A DNA stretch of 63,749 bases from Myxococcaceae bacterium (GCA_017500825.1 JAFVYB010000088.1:1-63749), one strand, 5' to 3'. Shown: positions 1 through 10,855, counted from the first letter of the stretch. Translations and numbers: made by a program. The notes: generated by a model from the sequence alone, not told the origin.

Positions 1-205
1 AAAGGTGGGGCCGGCTGCGGGCCGCCGGACAAATGCCCGCCCTAAGCGCCTCAATGGCCTGTTTTATTTGCCCGATTTAATTTTGAACGCCTCGATGGGC
101 CAGATTCGGCGCATGGGCGGACGAAAAACACGACAAAAATGACAAACCTATTCAATGCGGTGGTTTTATTGATTGTCGTTCCGTCGCCCATGCACCGAAT
201 TTGAC

Positions 206-256
206 CTAACGCGCAAACGCTCAAAATAAACCGATGCAATCACCGGTCATCTGAGG
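206..256 (+). repeat. 51-base imperfect direct repeat, copy 1
   Basis: Begins ctaacgcgcaaa and ends tctgagg. It aligns without gaps to copy 2 at 300-350 (same length, roughly three quarters identical by eye). A related inverted copy containing cgatttaatttt lies around 48-95. Confidence 0.6.
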
Positions 257-299
257 TGCTTAGGGCGACGGCGGCCTTTTGTCCCGCTCCGAATCCGAG

Positions 300-350
300 C
301 TAACGCGCAAAAGCCAAAAATTAAATCGAGCAAAGACCGCTCGTCTGAGG
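300..350 (+). repeat. 51-base imperfect direct repeat, copy 2
   Basis: Same ends as copy 1 (ctaacgcgcaaa to tctgagg), starting 94 bases downstream. The middle carries the AT core aaaattaaatcg, which resembles the AT-rich elements seen near other stop codons in the window. Confidence 0.6.
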
Positions 351-467
351 GGCGGAGAAGGAAAAGGGAGAGCGCGAGAGGGGAAAAAACATGGGTTTTT
401 CCCGCTCGCACAATAACGAACTAAATTCGCTCAAACGGGGCAGAGCAGGCGCCGACACGCCAATGTG

Positions 468-590
468 AATTCAAGACAATGTCGTGTCGTTGTCGATTCA
501 AGTCTTTGACGTGTCGATATCGATTTAAGACAATGCCCTGCCAATGTTCATTCGGAACGATGACCATCCATGCCAATTCAGAACAACAAA
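468..590 (+). repeat. Degenerate ~27-base tandem repeats
   Basis: Successive units start at about 468, 496, 523, 550 and 576. Each begins attcaag, atttaag or attcgga and is followed by a caatg- or gatg-like segment. Unit length drifts between 26 and 28 bases and identity is low, so this is an eroded tandem array and not a CRISPR. It ends beside the stop codon of the minus-strand XRE regulator. Confidence 0.45.
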
Positions 591-599
591 AACAAAACA

Positions 600-1055
600 T
601 CAAAACCTTGGCGGTAGTTCTTTCCTCAAAATTTTAATAAATTTATACCAATCATCTTTGGGCGCGCTCTTCAGAACAGTGGTGTGCTCGGACAACATGG
701 AGATCAGGCGGTATTCATGACCCGTCAATTCTTCCCGCTCGCTCTCGATAAATTGTTCGGGCGATATTTCTTTGGAAACATAGAGCGGTGGCGGCAGGAG
801 TGAATTGGGCAGCGTTTCGGAGATATTCCAGAGATCGCCGGGCTGGACTTGGAGCGCCTCCGCCAGGAGATAAACTGTGCGCGAATCCGGATTGACCCGC
901 GCGCCGCGCTCAATGCCTTCGATTGTAATGCGCGACAGATTCGCCCTCATCGCCAATTCCCGCTGCGTCCATCCGCGCGCGTGTCTGAACCTCAATAAAT
1001 TTCGTCCGAAGATATTGGGGAACGCTTTTTTCCTGGTCGACGCTGGCGTCGTCAT
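600..1055 (-). CDS. XRE-family HTH transcriptional regulator
   Basis: A 151-residue protein with a Cro/CI-type helix-turn-helix at about residues 15-72 (LLRFRHARGWTQRELA, then ANLSRITIEGIERG). The HTH is followed by a linker and an unrecognised C-terminal region of about 75 residues that may sense a ligand or mediate dimerisation. The ATG at 1055 is chosen because AAAGAGG lies a short distance upstream and the HTH begins soon after; a longer frame reaches an ATG at 1244 but adds a basic, non-conserved extension overlapping the next gene. It is the most downstream gene of this minus-strand run and faces a repeat-rich spacer. The targets are unknown and autoregulation is only a guess. Confidence 0.8.
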   Translation of the reverse strand: MTTPASTRKKAFPNIFGRNLLRFRHARGWTQRELAMRANLSRITIEGIERGARVNPDSRTVYLLAEALQVQPGDLWNISETLPNSLLPPPLYVSKEISPEQFIESEREELTGHEYRLISMLSEHTTVLKSAPKDDWYKFIKILRKELPPRF

Positions 1056-1156
1056 CCTGCAAACCTCTTTGGGTCCCCTTGTCCTTTCGTCATCAATCAA
1101 TTCAGTGGCGCGGCGATAGGATTTTAAACGCCATACCTGGCGTGGCGGCGAATGAT

Positions 1157-1531
1157 TCAGGTCTGCGGAACGCACAATCGCGACGCGGCGTCGCAGACAT
1201 GCCCTTTGAGGTGGACGCAGGCATTGTCGACACAGGGCTGCCATTCGGCGGCGACTTCCGCCTGGGGCGCGGCGACATCGCCTTCAGCGTGGGCGGCGTG
1301 GTTGTGGGGAATGGCCTTGGAGGCGCTTTTGACGCAAATCCCGGTTCCATTCACATCGTCCTGAATCTGGCAATAATAGCCGTCCTCGCATTGCTGATAG
1401 CCGTCGCAGGGTTTGTTTTCCTGATCGAAATCGGTGGTGAGCGAACAACCCGTGGACAAAACAGAAAACGCCAGAAGGCCGATAAAAGCGCGCCAAAAAG
1501 ACAATGGCCTTTGGTGGAAAACAGCAGGCAT
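1157..1531 (-). CDS. Small Cys-rich lipoprotein
   Basis: A 124-residue protein. The hydrophobic signal (RAFIGLLAFSVLSTGC) ends in a lipobox, LSTGC, with Cys29 as the expected lipidated residue. The mature part has two cysteine clusters (CDGYQQCEDGYYC and CVDNACVHLKGHVC), the spacing seen in many short Cys-rich domains of myxobacterial surface lipoproteins. It should be anchored in the outer or inner membrane with disulfides formed in the periplasm. No enzymatic motif was recognised. It follows the PEGA protein gene on the same strand, separated by a short AT-rich spacer that contains a CACGCG-associated element. The function is unknown. Confidence 0.7.
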   Translation of the reverse strand: MPAVFHQRPLSFWRAFIGLLAFSVLSTGCSLTTDFDQENKPCDGYQQCEDGYYCQIQDDVNGTGICVKSASKAIPHNHAAHAEGDVAAPQAEVAAEWQPCVDNACVHLKGHVCDAASRLCVPQT

Positions 1532-1550
1532 CGATCAACCCTCCACAAAA

Positions 1551-1573
1551 CAATTAAAAATTAAACTCGCGTG
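1551..1573 (-). other. AT-rich CACGCG-associated element
   Basis: On the minus strand this reads CACGCGAGTTTAATTTTTAA and lies directly after the stop of the PEGA gene. A closely similar string occurs at 14881-14903. The role is unknown; it could be a transcription-end or processing signal. Confidence 0.35.
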
Positions 1574-3295
1574 TTACCAGCCGTCGCCCCAGCCATCGTC
1601 CACGCTTTCGGTCGATTTCTTGTCGGCGGCTTTGGGCTCTTCGCTGGAATCGCTGAAGGAAACGCGCCCGCTGGAAATGACTTCTTCGTCGGTTTGGGCG
1701 TTCGCGGCCGGGCGCGGCGCCTCGGGGGAGGTGGACGCAGGCGCGGGGGGCGGCGTTTCGGCGGAGGTTTCTTCCACGGCGACTGGCGCGGCGATTCGCA
1801 CGGTTTCCTCGATCTGGCCGCCGAACGAGTCCTTCTTCACCAGGTCGCGAATCAGGAGGACGGTGCCTGTGGCCGCGGCCGCGAGCGCCACGCCAAAGGA
1901 GACATCGGCGAGAATGGCCGAGCGCATCCCCACCGTCTCGATGCGGTCGTAAACGGGGTTGTTCTGCGGGGCGTCGAGATCGGCGTAGGCGCTGGCCTGG
2001 CTGCTCGCGTTGACGCCAAAGCCGATGCCGCCGCCGAGGGCCGCCGCCGCCACGCCAAAGAGGACGTAGCTCGTGTGGCGCATCTTCCACTTGAAGGGAT
2101 TGGTCCGCGCCTGCACGGCCCGGCCGCCTTTGTCGCGCGGCAAATCGACGGCGAACATCTTGCCCAACAGATCCTGAGACGAGGCGGCAAAGCCGGTCAC
2201 GTCGTTTGGCACGAGCTCGTCGATGAAGGCGTATTCGTGGCCGTCCCTGGCGTCCACGCGGATGGCTGTCACGCGCAGGTTGTCGCCGCTCTGGCCGCGC
2301 ACGCCGATCACCGCGATCTGGTCGGCATTGAGGAAGCCGGCGAGTGCCTGAGCCGCGTCGCTGCGCGCTTTGTCGAGAAAGCGGGCTCGAAGCGCGTCGA
2401 GCAGGGGCTGAAACTCGGCCTGGCGCGCGGTCGGTTCGAGTGATTCGTCAAACGCGCTCGCTGTTCCCGGAGAGATCGTTCGCTGCGCGCGCCGATAGCC
2501 CGGGGCGATCAGGGTCAGGATGTGATCGCCGGGGACGAGGTCGGTCAGTTCGAGCGGCGAGATGCCTCTGAATTTGCCGTCGATGTAGACCCGCGCCGAG
2601 ACAGGTCGAACCTTCAGCGCGGCGCCTTTGGGCGGCTCCTTGGCGAGTGCCTCGCGCGACTTGCGGACCTGGGCGACGTAGTCGGGCGAGAAGAGATCGG
2701 GGTCGAACCGCGTCTCGAGATCCATCGGCAGGAGCTTGGCGAGAAGGCGGTCTGCGGCCTGGATTTCGGAATCGGCGAGCAGGGCGGCGATCTGGAGCGT
2801 CTGGGTGGCGACGTATTGCTCGAAGTGGCGCGTCAGGTCGGACTTGAGGAGGAGGTCCTGCGCCTCGACGGCCTTGTCGCGAGAGAGGGCGAGTTCGAGT
2901 TCGTCGTAAGCGGCCCGCGATTCGCCGAGGAGCGCTTCGACGCGCGCGCGGGTGGCATCCGATTCGGCGGCGGCGTCGGGATCGAGGTGGGCGATCAGGT
3001 CGATGAGGCTGAAGCGCCCGCTCTTGTCGGCCGATCCCTCGCCGAGGTGGTGAAGCTGGGCGGCGGCGTAGGACGAGGCGCCATCGAGGTCGAGGCCAAT
3101 GACGGCGAGGCGTGGCGTCTCTCCTGTCGCGGCTGTCCCCTTGTCGGCGTTCGAAGGGGCGGGGGCAGGCGTCGCTCCCTGGGGGGCGGGCGCGGCGGCT
3201 GCTTCCGGGGTGTCAGCCCAGGCGGCGCTAACGCACACAAGGCCGAGAATCAGGCAGGCGGACAGTCTGAAGCAGGTGCTCTGGCGCGAGGACAT
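1574..3295 (-). CDS. PEGA-domain envelope protein with two C-terminal membrane helices
   Basis: A 573-residue protein. A signal peptide covers about residues 1-27 (LSACLILGLVCVSAAWA), followed by an Ala/Pro-rich linker, a helical region and a PEGA domain at about 226-276 (VYIDGKFRGISPLELTDLVP, then GDHILTLIAPGYRRAQ). Two hydrophobic helices follow at about 405-430 and 455-480 (SYVLFGVAAAALGGGIGFG; VSFGVALAAAATGTVLLI). The acidic tail ends in GWGDGW. PEGA domains are usually surface or periplasmic and bind or decorate other structures; no enzyme signature is present. It is the last gene of the kinase, sigma-54 and protease run and starts 63 bases after the S41 protease stop. The ATG at 3295 has AAGGGAA upstream. 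Confidence 0.75.
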   Translation of the reverse strand: MSSRQSTCFRLSACLILGLVCVSAAWADTPEAAAAPAPQGATPAPAPSNADKGTAATGETPRLAVIGLDLDGASSYAAAQLHHLGEGSADKSGRFSLIDLIAHLDPDAAAESDATRARVEALLGESRAAYDELELALSRDKAVEAQDLLLKSDLTRHFEQYVATQTLQIAALLADSEIQAADRLLAKLLPMDLETRFDPDLFSPDYVAQVRKSREALAKEPPKGAALKVRPVSARVYIDGKFRGISPLELTDLVPGDHILTLIAPGYRRAQRTISPGTASAFDESLEPTARQAEFQPLLDALRARFLDKARSDAAQALAGFLNADQIAVIGVRGQSGDNLRVTAIRVDARDGHEYAFIDELVPNDVTGFAASSQDLLGKMFAVDLPRDKGGRAVQARTNPFKWKMRHTSYVLFGVAAAALGGGIGFGVNASSQASAYADLDAPQNNPVYDRIETVGMRSAILADVSFGVALAAAATGTVLLIRDLVKKDSFGGQIEETVRIAAPVAVEETSAETPPPAPASTSPEAPRPAANAQTDEEVISSGRVSFSDSSEEPKAADKKSTESVDDGWGDGW

Positions 3296-3358
3296 CTGTT
3301 TTCCCTTTGCGAGGTCGAGAGCGCGCCTTTGGGCGGCGCAGGCCTTCGAACAGCGGGT

Positions 3359-4675
3359 TCATGGGAGCGGGGAGGACGGCGGGCCGCCCTGAAAGTGCGC
3401 GAGCGCGGCGGCAATCGCCGGATCTTCACCGCGTTCGGGCGCCCGGGCCTCTGACGGGGCAGGGGCGGAGGGCGGCGCTCTATCGCCTACAGACGACCGG
3501 AAATCCAGCCCAGCGGCAGAGGCGGTCGAAGGCGCAATCGCGATGTCCGGGTCGATGCCGTTGCCGTGGATCCGCTGCCCCGAGGGCGTCCTGTAGTGCG
3601 CCACCGTGAGCTTCAGCGCGCTGCCGTCCATGAGTTCAAAGGCCATCTGCACGCTGCCCTTGCCGAAGCTCCTGCCGCCGATGAGCACCGCGCGTTTTTC
3701 GTCGCGCAAGGCGCCCGCGATCAGCTCGGCGGAGGACGCGGTGCCCTCGTTGATGAGGACGGCGATGGGGTAGCCGGGTTCGGTGCCATGCGCGTGACTT
3801 TGGGGCGCGTCGAGAACGTCTCCGCCACGGCCCTGGAGCGTGAAGATGGTGCGACCGCCCGGCAGGAAGAGGTCGGCGACGCGCGTCGCCTCGTCGATGC
3901 GGCCACCGGGGTTGTTGCGCAGATCGAGGATCAGGCCGCCGAGCTGATTGCCCGCCTGGCCGCGCAGATCTCTGAGGGCGGCGGCGATGGCCTTGGACAC
4001 GCCTGACTCGAAGCGCTTGACGCGCAGATAGCCGAACGCCCCTAGGCCCGCCTGGCCGATGATCGACGCGTCGACCACGAGCGAACGCGGGCGGGCGCGC
4101 AAAAGCGTGATGTCGCGCGCCGTCTTGAAGCCCTCCCGCATGACGCCGAGCACCACTTTGCTGCCCTCCGGACCACTGAGGAGCGCCTCGGCCAGGAGCG
4201 GATCGAGTCGCATCGTCGAGCGGCCGTCGATGTGGACGATCTGATCGCCGGGCTCGATGCCCGCGCGCGCCGCCGGCGAATCGTCGAGAGGGGCGACCAC
4301 GGTCAGCTGACGAAAGCGGACGCCAAAGAGTTCGTGGGGAATGAGCGTGAGCTCGATGCCGGGTGTGGCCAGGTCTGCGACCGCCTCGCGGGCGCGCAAT
4401 TCGCGGACTTCGTCGGCCGTCAGAAAAGCGGAGTGCGGGTCGAGCGTGGCCACCATGCCCTGAATGGCGCCATCGACGAGGCGCGCGGGCTCAGGGGCGG
4501 CGACGTGACTGTTTTCGATGTGGGCCAGCACCTTGGAGAAGCGCGAGAGCTCCCGATACATCGCGTCGCCATCGGTGCCGGCGTTGCCCCGGGCCTCGGG
4601 CACACCGCGCGCGGCGACAGCTCCCGCCACAAAGGCGCCAAGGACCCAAAGCGCGACCTTTCTGTTGCTGTGCAT
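3359..4675 (-). CDS. S41-family C-terminal processing protease (Ctp/Prc type)
   Basis: A 438-residue protein with an N-terminal signal anchor (residues 7-25), a helical region with the family signature ATLDPHSAFLTADE, a PDZ domain at about 105-180 and the S41 core. The Ser/Lys dyad is visible as EGTASSAELIAGAL (Ser314 or Ser315) and GGRSFGKGSVQ (Lys339). DLRNNPGG near residue 251 is the usual strand before the active site. Such proteases trim C-termini of periplasmic proteins. The ATG at 4675 is preceded by ACAGGAGAAC, so it is preferred over an in-frame start at 4795 that would overlap the upstream gene. Its position just after an FHA sigma-54 activator suggests co-transcription. Confidence 0.88.
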   Translation of the reverse strand: MHSNRKVALWVLGAFVAGAVAARGVPEARGNAGTDGDAMYRELSRFSKVLAHIENSHVAAPEPARLVDGAIQGMVATLDPHSAFLTADEVRELRAREAVADLATPGIELTLIPHELFGVRFRQLTVVAPLDDSPAARAGIEPGDQIVHIDGRSTMRLDPLLAEALLSGPEGSKVVLGVMREGFKTARDITLLRARPRSLVVDASIIGQAGLGAFGYLRVKRFESGVSKAIAAALRDLRGQAGNQLGGLILDLRNNPGGRIDEATRVADLFLPGGRTIFTLQGRGGDVLDAPQSHAHGTEPGYPIAVLINEGTASSAELIAGALRDEKRAVLIGGRSFGKGSVQMAFELMDGSALKLTVAHYRTPSGQRIHGNGIDPDIAIAPSTASAAGLDFRSSVGDRAPPSAPAPSEARAPERGEDPAIAAALAHFQGGPPSSPLP

Positions 4676-4725
4676 GGTGTTCTCCTGTCGTGGCGGACGC
4701 GCGAGGGCGCGACGACTTCTCCCAT

Positions 4726-6651
<1,926 letters not shown>

Positions 6652-6702
6652 GGGCTGTCTCCACGACCAGAGGCGAGGTCAGGCTGGGCTGGGGCGCTGG
6701 CT

Positions 6703-7629
6703 TCAGAAGGTGCCAAAAACGCCAGCTGCGGCGCCGCCATCGAGTGGGGCGATGAAGAGCTGCGCGTCGTCTCCAAGCTGCGGCGACTCGCCGGGCGGGC
6801 GCGGCACTTCAAATTCGGTGACGGTCTCTTCGCGGTGATGGGCGACCGCGTCGATGACGCCGCCCACGTAGAGCGCGAGCGTCGTCCCAAAGAGCGCCCA
6901 GTTGGCCACGCGCCAGATGCGGGCCGAGTCGAAGTTTTCGGGGCGGACTTTGCCGTCAGCCTCAACCTTCGAGTCGAACTGCACCCAGGTGAAGATGGTC
7001 CCGGCCACGGCCAGACTCTGGCCAATCGCGAACATGACACCGACCTGATGGCGCTCCTGCGAGATCTGCGCCGCTCCCAACGGCAGGAAGTTGGTGAAGA
7101 AGGAATGGCGTTCGACGCGCTGGATGAGGAGCGGCTGTCGGGTCAGCGAGGCGCGGCGGGCCTCCATCGCCTCCAGTTCTTCCCGGGCGCGGCGCTCGGC
7201 AATCAGGCGGCGGCGCTCGCGGATAGGGGCGAGAAAAGCCGCTTTGTCGGCGCGCACCTCTTCGAGCAAGTCGACGGCGATTGGCGGGACGAGCAGCGGG
7301 TCGAGCGCGTAGTCCGGGTCGAGCGCGAGCAGGCGTTCAAAGGAGGCGCGGGCCGCGTCACGATCGCCGAGATAGAGGTGCGACAGGCCGTGAATGCGCC
7401 AGGCCTCGGTCAGCTCGTCTTCCGCCGTCAGCGCCTTTTGCGAGGTGAGCGACTCGATGGCCGCGATGGCTTCCGGATAGCGCCCAAAGTCGAACCGCTC
7501 CCGCGCTGGCCTCAAGAGTTCGGGCACCGCCGCCAACGACGGCCAAACACAGCCAAACAGAGCGCCCAGACAGAGGAGGCAGCGACAGGCGACAAGGGCG
7601 CGGCGGGCGATGGCGGGGCAAAGAGGCAT
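6703..7629 (-). CDS. TPR-like envelope protein with membrane helices
   Basis: A 308-residue protein. After a signal peptide (CRCLLCLGALFGCVWPSLA) comes a helical repeat region of TPR type (LSHLYLGDRDAARASFERLL, then ALDPDY). An Arg/Glu-rich coiled segment (RERRRLIAERRAREELEAME) precedes two hydrophobic helices near the C-terminus (VGVMFAIGQSLAVAGTIFTW and ANWALFGTTLALYVGGVIDA). This architecture recurs next to Ser/Thr kinases in myxobacteria, but no function is established. The ATG at 7629 is preferred because the signal peptide follows directly; a TTG at 7695 is the alternative. It sits between the kinase and the FHA activator. Confidence 0.65.
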   Translation of the reverse strand: MPLCPAIARRALVACRCLLCLGALFGCVWPSLAAVPELLRPARERFDFGRYPEAIAAIESLTSQKALTAEDELTEAWRIHGLSHLYLGDRDAARASFERLLALDPDYALDPLLVPPIAVDLLEEVRADKAAFLAPIRERRRLIAERRAREELEAMEARRASLTRQPLLIQRVERHSFFTNFLPLGAAQISQERHQVGVMFAIGQSLAVAGTIFTWVQFDSKVEADGKVRPENFDSARIWRVANWALFGTTLALYVGGVIDAVAHHREETVTEFEVPRPPGESPQLGDDAQLFIAPLDGGAAAGVFGTF

Positions 7630-7779
7630 CTGTCGAAGGGCGGCGCCGGAACCGCGGGGCCTGAATCTGACGCGGCCATCACCGGCGGACGGCAAAAACG
7701 GCGTGCCGCGAGGGCGGGCGCCTCTTGGCAGCCGTTCAATAGCGAATCGAGCAAAAAGAGCCGCCAGGACGCGTTTTTG

Positions 7780-9864
7780 TCACTCGTCCACAGCGAAGGG
7801 CGACTCGATCACGCGCGCCTGTCCAGCCTCGAATCGCTCAGTGCGCGCGACATCTGGCTTGCCCTGCCTCACGAGGACAAAGGTGACTTCGCCGCGCAGC
7901 TCACCCGGCGGCAGGGGGACGGCGACCGGATCGCGCACCGAGTCGGCGCAACTCGCCCTGCGCAGGCCATCGAGCCAAATCTCGCACGCCTCCTCACTCA
8001 CGACCGACAGAAGCGCGGGGCGCGCGCGCAGGCGAAACACCACCGGTGGATTTTGATCGCCCGTCGCGACCGTCACGCCGCGCGACTCCGCCAGACAACA
8101 GGGCGATTCGACGCGCAGCTCGTGGCGACCGACCGGAACCTCCCCGGACCAGGTGGGCGCGTGGCCATTGACCCACTTCCCGTCGAGGAAAATGCGCCCC
8201 CAGGTCAGCCCGTGCGTGGCGTGCTGCACCATGACTTCCAGCCGACCCAAGACCGCGGCCTCGACCTCGTCGCGCCTGTTCGCGCCAACCTCTGCCCCGC
8301 GCATCGACGGCGCTGTCGATGTTTGCGCCAAGGTGTTCGCGCCGCGCCCGTCCCCTTCGCCGACCGGGAGGAACGACTCGCTCTGTTCGACAGGTTTTGG
8401 CGGCGGGCGCTCTGACGGCCCGACCACGGCTCGTGACGGCTCCTTCGCCGCGATGAGTGGCAATCCTTGCGACTTGCCCGTGCCCGGCAGCTGGTCCTGA
8501 TTTTGGTTTCGCGAGGCTGTCGGCGCGCCCGCGTCACCTCCGGTGCGCGCCGCGTTGTCTGCCGTCGACGCCTCATCCGCGTCTGGTTCATTCCCAAGCC
8601 GCGACGCCTGTGCCGGTGTCGATGTCGATGACAAAGCCGCGCGCGGCGGGACGACAGAGGCCTCTTCCGTCGCCACATTCGATTCAGAAGCCTCCAGCCG
8701 CGCTCCCCCCCCCATGAAGTCAAAGAGCAGCGCCGAGGCGAGCGCGAGCGTGGGACCAGCGATGACCAAGCGACCGATCCACTGTCTGCGACGCGCGGCA
8801 TGACGCATGCGGTGAATGCGCGAACGCAACGCCTGTGCCCTCGCGTCTTCAGGTGCCACGCAGAGAACGCGATCGAGCCGTTCGATGGCCCGCGCCAGGC
8901 GAGGCGGCTTTTGCGACAGCGCGGAATCGACCTGCGCACACCAGCGCTCCACGAGCTCGGACCTCATCTCGCACCGCGCTTCGTCAGGACGCGCGATGAG
9001 CGCCCGCAACCGCCCCGCAGGATCGTCGAGCCCCTCCTCTTCGAGGATCGTCTCCAGCGCCGCGCAGAATTCTCCGCCATCCGAAAAGCGCCGCGCCGGA
9101 TCGCGTTCCAGGCAGCGATCGATGAGGGCGCACTGCCTCTCCGAAAGAAACGGCGCGCACAGGCGCAGGTCCTCGCGCTCGACATCCAAAATTTTGCGCA
9201 GCGTCTGGGAGGCGTTGTTGCCCAAAAACGGCGGGGCGCCACTGACGAGCCAATAAAGGATGGTGCCTGCCGAAAAGATGTCCGAGGCCGGTGTGGCTCG
9301 CTCGCCCTCGATGATCTCCGGCGCCATGTGCAGCGGTGATCCGACCAGCGTCCCCGTCATGGTCATGCGCGTCTGACTGTCGAGGATGCGCGCGATGCCG
9401 AAGTCCATCAGCTTGAGCCCACCCGACTCGCTCAGCATCACGTTCTCGGGTTTCAGATCGCGATGGACGACGCCGTTTTGGTGAGCGTGCGCCAGCGCGC
9501 AGGCCAGCTGATGCATGACCAAAAACGCCAACTCACCAGGAGGCGCGAGGGGATGCGCGGCCACAAACGCGCTCAGCGTCGGCCCATGAATCAGCTCGGT
9601 GACGATGAAGGCGTCGTTCGAGTCGAGCGCGGCGACATCAAAAATCTCGACGATGTTTGGGTGGCGCAGACGCGCCGTCGCCTGTGCCTCGCGGGCAAAA
9701 CGGGCGCGCGCCTCGGGATCGAGCGCGAGATGCGGGTGAAGTACCTTGAGCGCCACGGTCCGCCGCAGGCTCTCGTCGAACGCCTCAAACACCTGGCTCA
9801 TCCCGCCCGAACCGATGGGTTTCAGGACGCGGTAGCGATCGCGCTGTGCGGCGGCCACGGTCAT
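7780..9864 (-). CDS. Transmembrane Ser/Thr protein kinase with PEGA-like C-terminus
   Basis: A 694-residue Hanks-type kinase. The kinase domain spans about residues 10-275, with the glycine loop GSGGMS (18-23), catalytic-site Lys40 (VALKV), HRDLKPEN (catalytic Asp136), the DFG motif (Asp154) and APE (MAPEI). All key residues are present, so it should be active. A single membrane helix follows (LVIAGPTLALASALLFDF), then a Ser/Thr/Pro-rich linker and a C-terminal PEGA-like module (IFLDGKWVNG, then VPVGRHELRVESPC) expected outside the membrane. The ATG at 9864 has GGAG at good spacing; a TTG at 9906 is possible. It heads the block containing the FHA sigma-54 activator. Confidence 0.9.
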   Translation of the reverse strand: MTVAAAQRDRYRVLKPIGSGGMSQVFEAFDESLRRTVALKVLHPHLALDPEARARFAREAQATARLRHPNIVEIFDVAALDSNDAFIVTELIHGPTLSAFVAAHPLAPPGELAFLVMHQLACALAHAHQNGVVHRDLKPENVMLSESGGLKLMDFGIARILDSQTRMTMTGTLVGSPLHMAPEIIEGERATPASDIFSAGTILYWLVSGAPPFLGNNASQTLRKILDVEREDLRLCAPFLSERQCALIDRCLERDPARRFSDGGEFCAALETILEEEGLDDPAGRLRALIARPDEARCEMRSELVERWCAQVDSALSQKPPRLARAIERLDRVLCVAPEDARAQALRSRIHRMRHAARRRQWIGRLVIAGPTLALASALLFDFMGGGARLEASESNVATEEASVVPPRAALSSTSTPAQASRLGNEPDADEASTADNAARTGGDAGAPTASRNQNQDQLPGTGKSQGLPLIAAKEPSRAVVGPSERPPPKPVEQSESFLPVGEGDGRGANTLAQTSTAPSMRGAEVGANRRDEVEAAVLGRLEVMVQHATHGLTWGRIFLDGKWVNGHAPTWSGEVPVGRHELRVESPCCLAESRGVTVATGDQNPPVVFRLRARPALLSVVSEEACEIWLDGLRRASCADSVRDPVAVPLPPGELRGEVTFVLVRQGKPDVARTERFEAGQARVIESPFAVDE

Positions 9865-9962
9865 GAGGACGCTCCAGCGAGGGCTCCGTGCGCGAACACC
9901 GAACAACCGACAGATGGCGTCACGCGATCCAAGCGCCGCAACGTCGCCCCCGGAAAAGCAAA

Positions 9963-9992
9963 AGGCCCGACACCCTCTCGGATGTCAGGCCT
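9963..9992 (-). terminator. Rho-independent terminator after tRNA-Gly
   Basis: On the minus strand a 10-bp stem (AGGCCTGACA paired with TGTCGGGCCT, one G-T pair) is followed by a short T run. It lies 8 bases after the tRNA-Gly 3' end. Confidence 0.7.
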
Positions 9993-9999
9993 CTGTTTG

Positions 10000-10071
10000 A
10001 GCGGGAAAAGGGATTTGAACCCTCGACCCTCGCCTTGGCAAGGCGATGCTCTACCACTGAGCTATTCCCGC
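10000..10071 (-). tRNA. tRNA-Gly (GCC)
   Basis: The minus strand folds as a full cloverleaf. The acceptor stem is GCGGGAA with TTCCCGC, the D-arm GCTCAGTGGTAGAGC, the anticodon arm TCGCC-TTGCCAA-GGCGA (anticodon GCC) and the T-arm contains GGTTCAAATCC. The 3' CCA is not encoded. A rho-independent terminator follows at once. The gene is 57 bases downstream of pgsA on the same strand and could be partly co-transcribed with it. Confidence 0.95.
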
Positions 10072-10128
10072 GAAGTTTTCGGTGCCGCTCGAAAACGGGC
10101 GGCCTTTTAGAGGCCTTCGCCGCTGTTG

Positions 10129-10788
10129 TCAACAACTTTTTTCGGCGATCTCACTTTTTTCTCGTTCCTCGGCCTTGGACTTCGCGCTGGCGGGCGCGCT
10201 GTCCTTGGCATCCATCAAGCTGAGGAAGCCCTTAAAGTAGTCCACAGCAGAGACGATCGACGCGACCAGCGACATCCACAAAAGCCAAGTGCCCACCCTG
10301 TTGCAGCTCGCCGTGATCTGAAAGAGGCCGAAGTCGAACGTGTAGGTGTAGTGGACGAGCAGCAGGATGATGCTGGTGAGCTGGAACATCGTCTTCCACT
10401 TGCCGCCCTGCCCTGCCGCGATGACCACGCCCTCGCTCATGGCGATGGTCCTCAGCCCGGTGACGATGAACTCCCGGGCGAGCAACAGGATGACGAGCAC
10501 GCTGGAGACACGGCCAAGCCGCACGAGCAGGACAAAGGCGGCCATGACGATGAGCTTGTCGGCGAGCGGATCGAGGAATTTGCCGGTCACCGTCACCAAC
10601 CCCTGACGCCGCGCCAGCCATCCATCGAGGAAATCCGTCGCCGAGGCCGCGCCGAAGATGAGCGCCGCGTAAAGAGACGAACGCGGGTCGGCATACCAGG
10701 TGAACAGGATGAAGAAGGGGATCGCGAGGATCCGCACCATGGTGAGGATGTTGGGGACGTTCAGGAGTTCTTTTTTCAGGTTGGCCAT
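10129..10788 (-). CDS. pgsA: CDP-diacylglycerol--glycerol-3-phosphate 3-phosphatidyltransferase
   Basis: A 219-residue integral membrane enzyme of the CDP-alcohol phosphatidyltransferase family. It converts CDP-diacylglycerol and glycerol-3-phosphate to phosphatidylglycerophosphate, the first committed step to phosphatidylglycerol. The catalytic motif is intact: Asp52, Asp55-Gly56, Ala59-Arg60, Gly69, Asp73 and Asp77 (TDFLDGWLARRQG, then GKFLDPLADK). The N-terminal VPNILTMVRILAIP is typical of PgsA. The charged C-terminal tail is longer than in Escherichia coli. Homologous enzymes such as cardiolipin synthase share the motif, but the N-terminus and length favour PgsA. It is last in the flippase, transglycosylase and AIM24-like run. 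Confidence 0.92.
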   Translation of the reverse strand: MANLKKELLNVPNILTMVRILAIPFFILFTWYADPRSSLYAALIFGAASATDFLDGWLARRQGLVTVTGKFLDPLADKLIVMAAFVLLVRLGRVSSVLVILLLAREFIVTGLRTIAMSEGVVIAAGQGGKWKTMFQLTSIILLLVHYTYTFDFGLFQITASCNRVGTWLLWMSLVASIVSAVDYFKGFLSLMDAKDSAPASAKSKAEEREKSEIAEKSC

Positions 10789-10855
10789 GGCTCGAATGCG
10801 ACGCCCTGGAGGCGGCGGGAGATGAATGGTGGCGCCAGAGGAGCGACTCGCCCGT

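Larger units (their letters stand above)
1..599. other. Gene-free, repeat-containing spacer
   Basis: No convincing coding region was found on either strand. The stretch is more AT-rich than most of the window and holds imperfect repeats: a 51-base pair of direct repeats, a related inverted copy near 48-95, and a degenerate roughly 27-base tandem array next to the stop of the XRE regulator. Short reading frames here lack ribosome binding sites and protein-like composition, so they are treated as non-coding. Confidence 0.6.

Noticed and set aside
468..590. Possible CRISPR array in the left spacer
   Set aside because: Units follow each other directly with no unique spacers, identity is low, and no cas gene is nearby.
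1102..1350. Open frames antisense to the lipoprotein and to most GC-rich genes
   Set aside because: GC-rich coding sequence leaves long open antisense and offset frames. These have Arg/Ala/Pro-rich composition, no conserved motifs and no ribosome binding sites.
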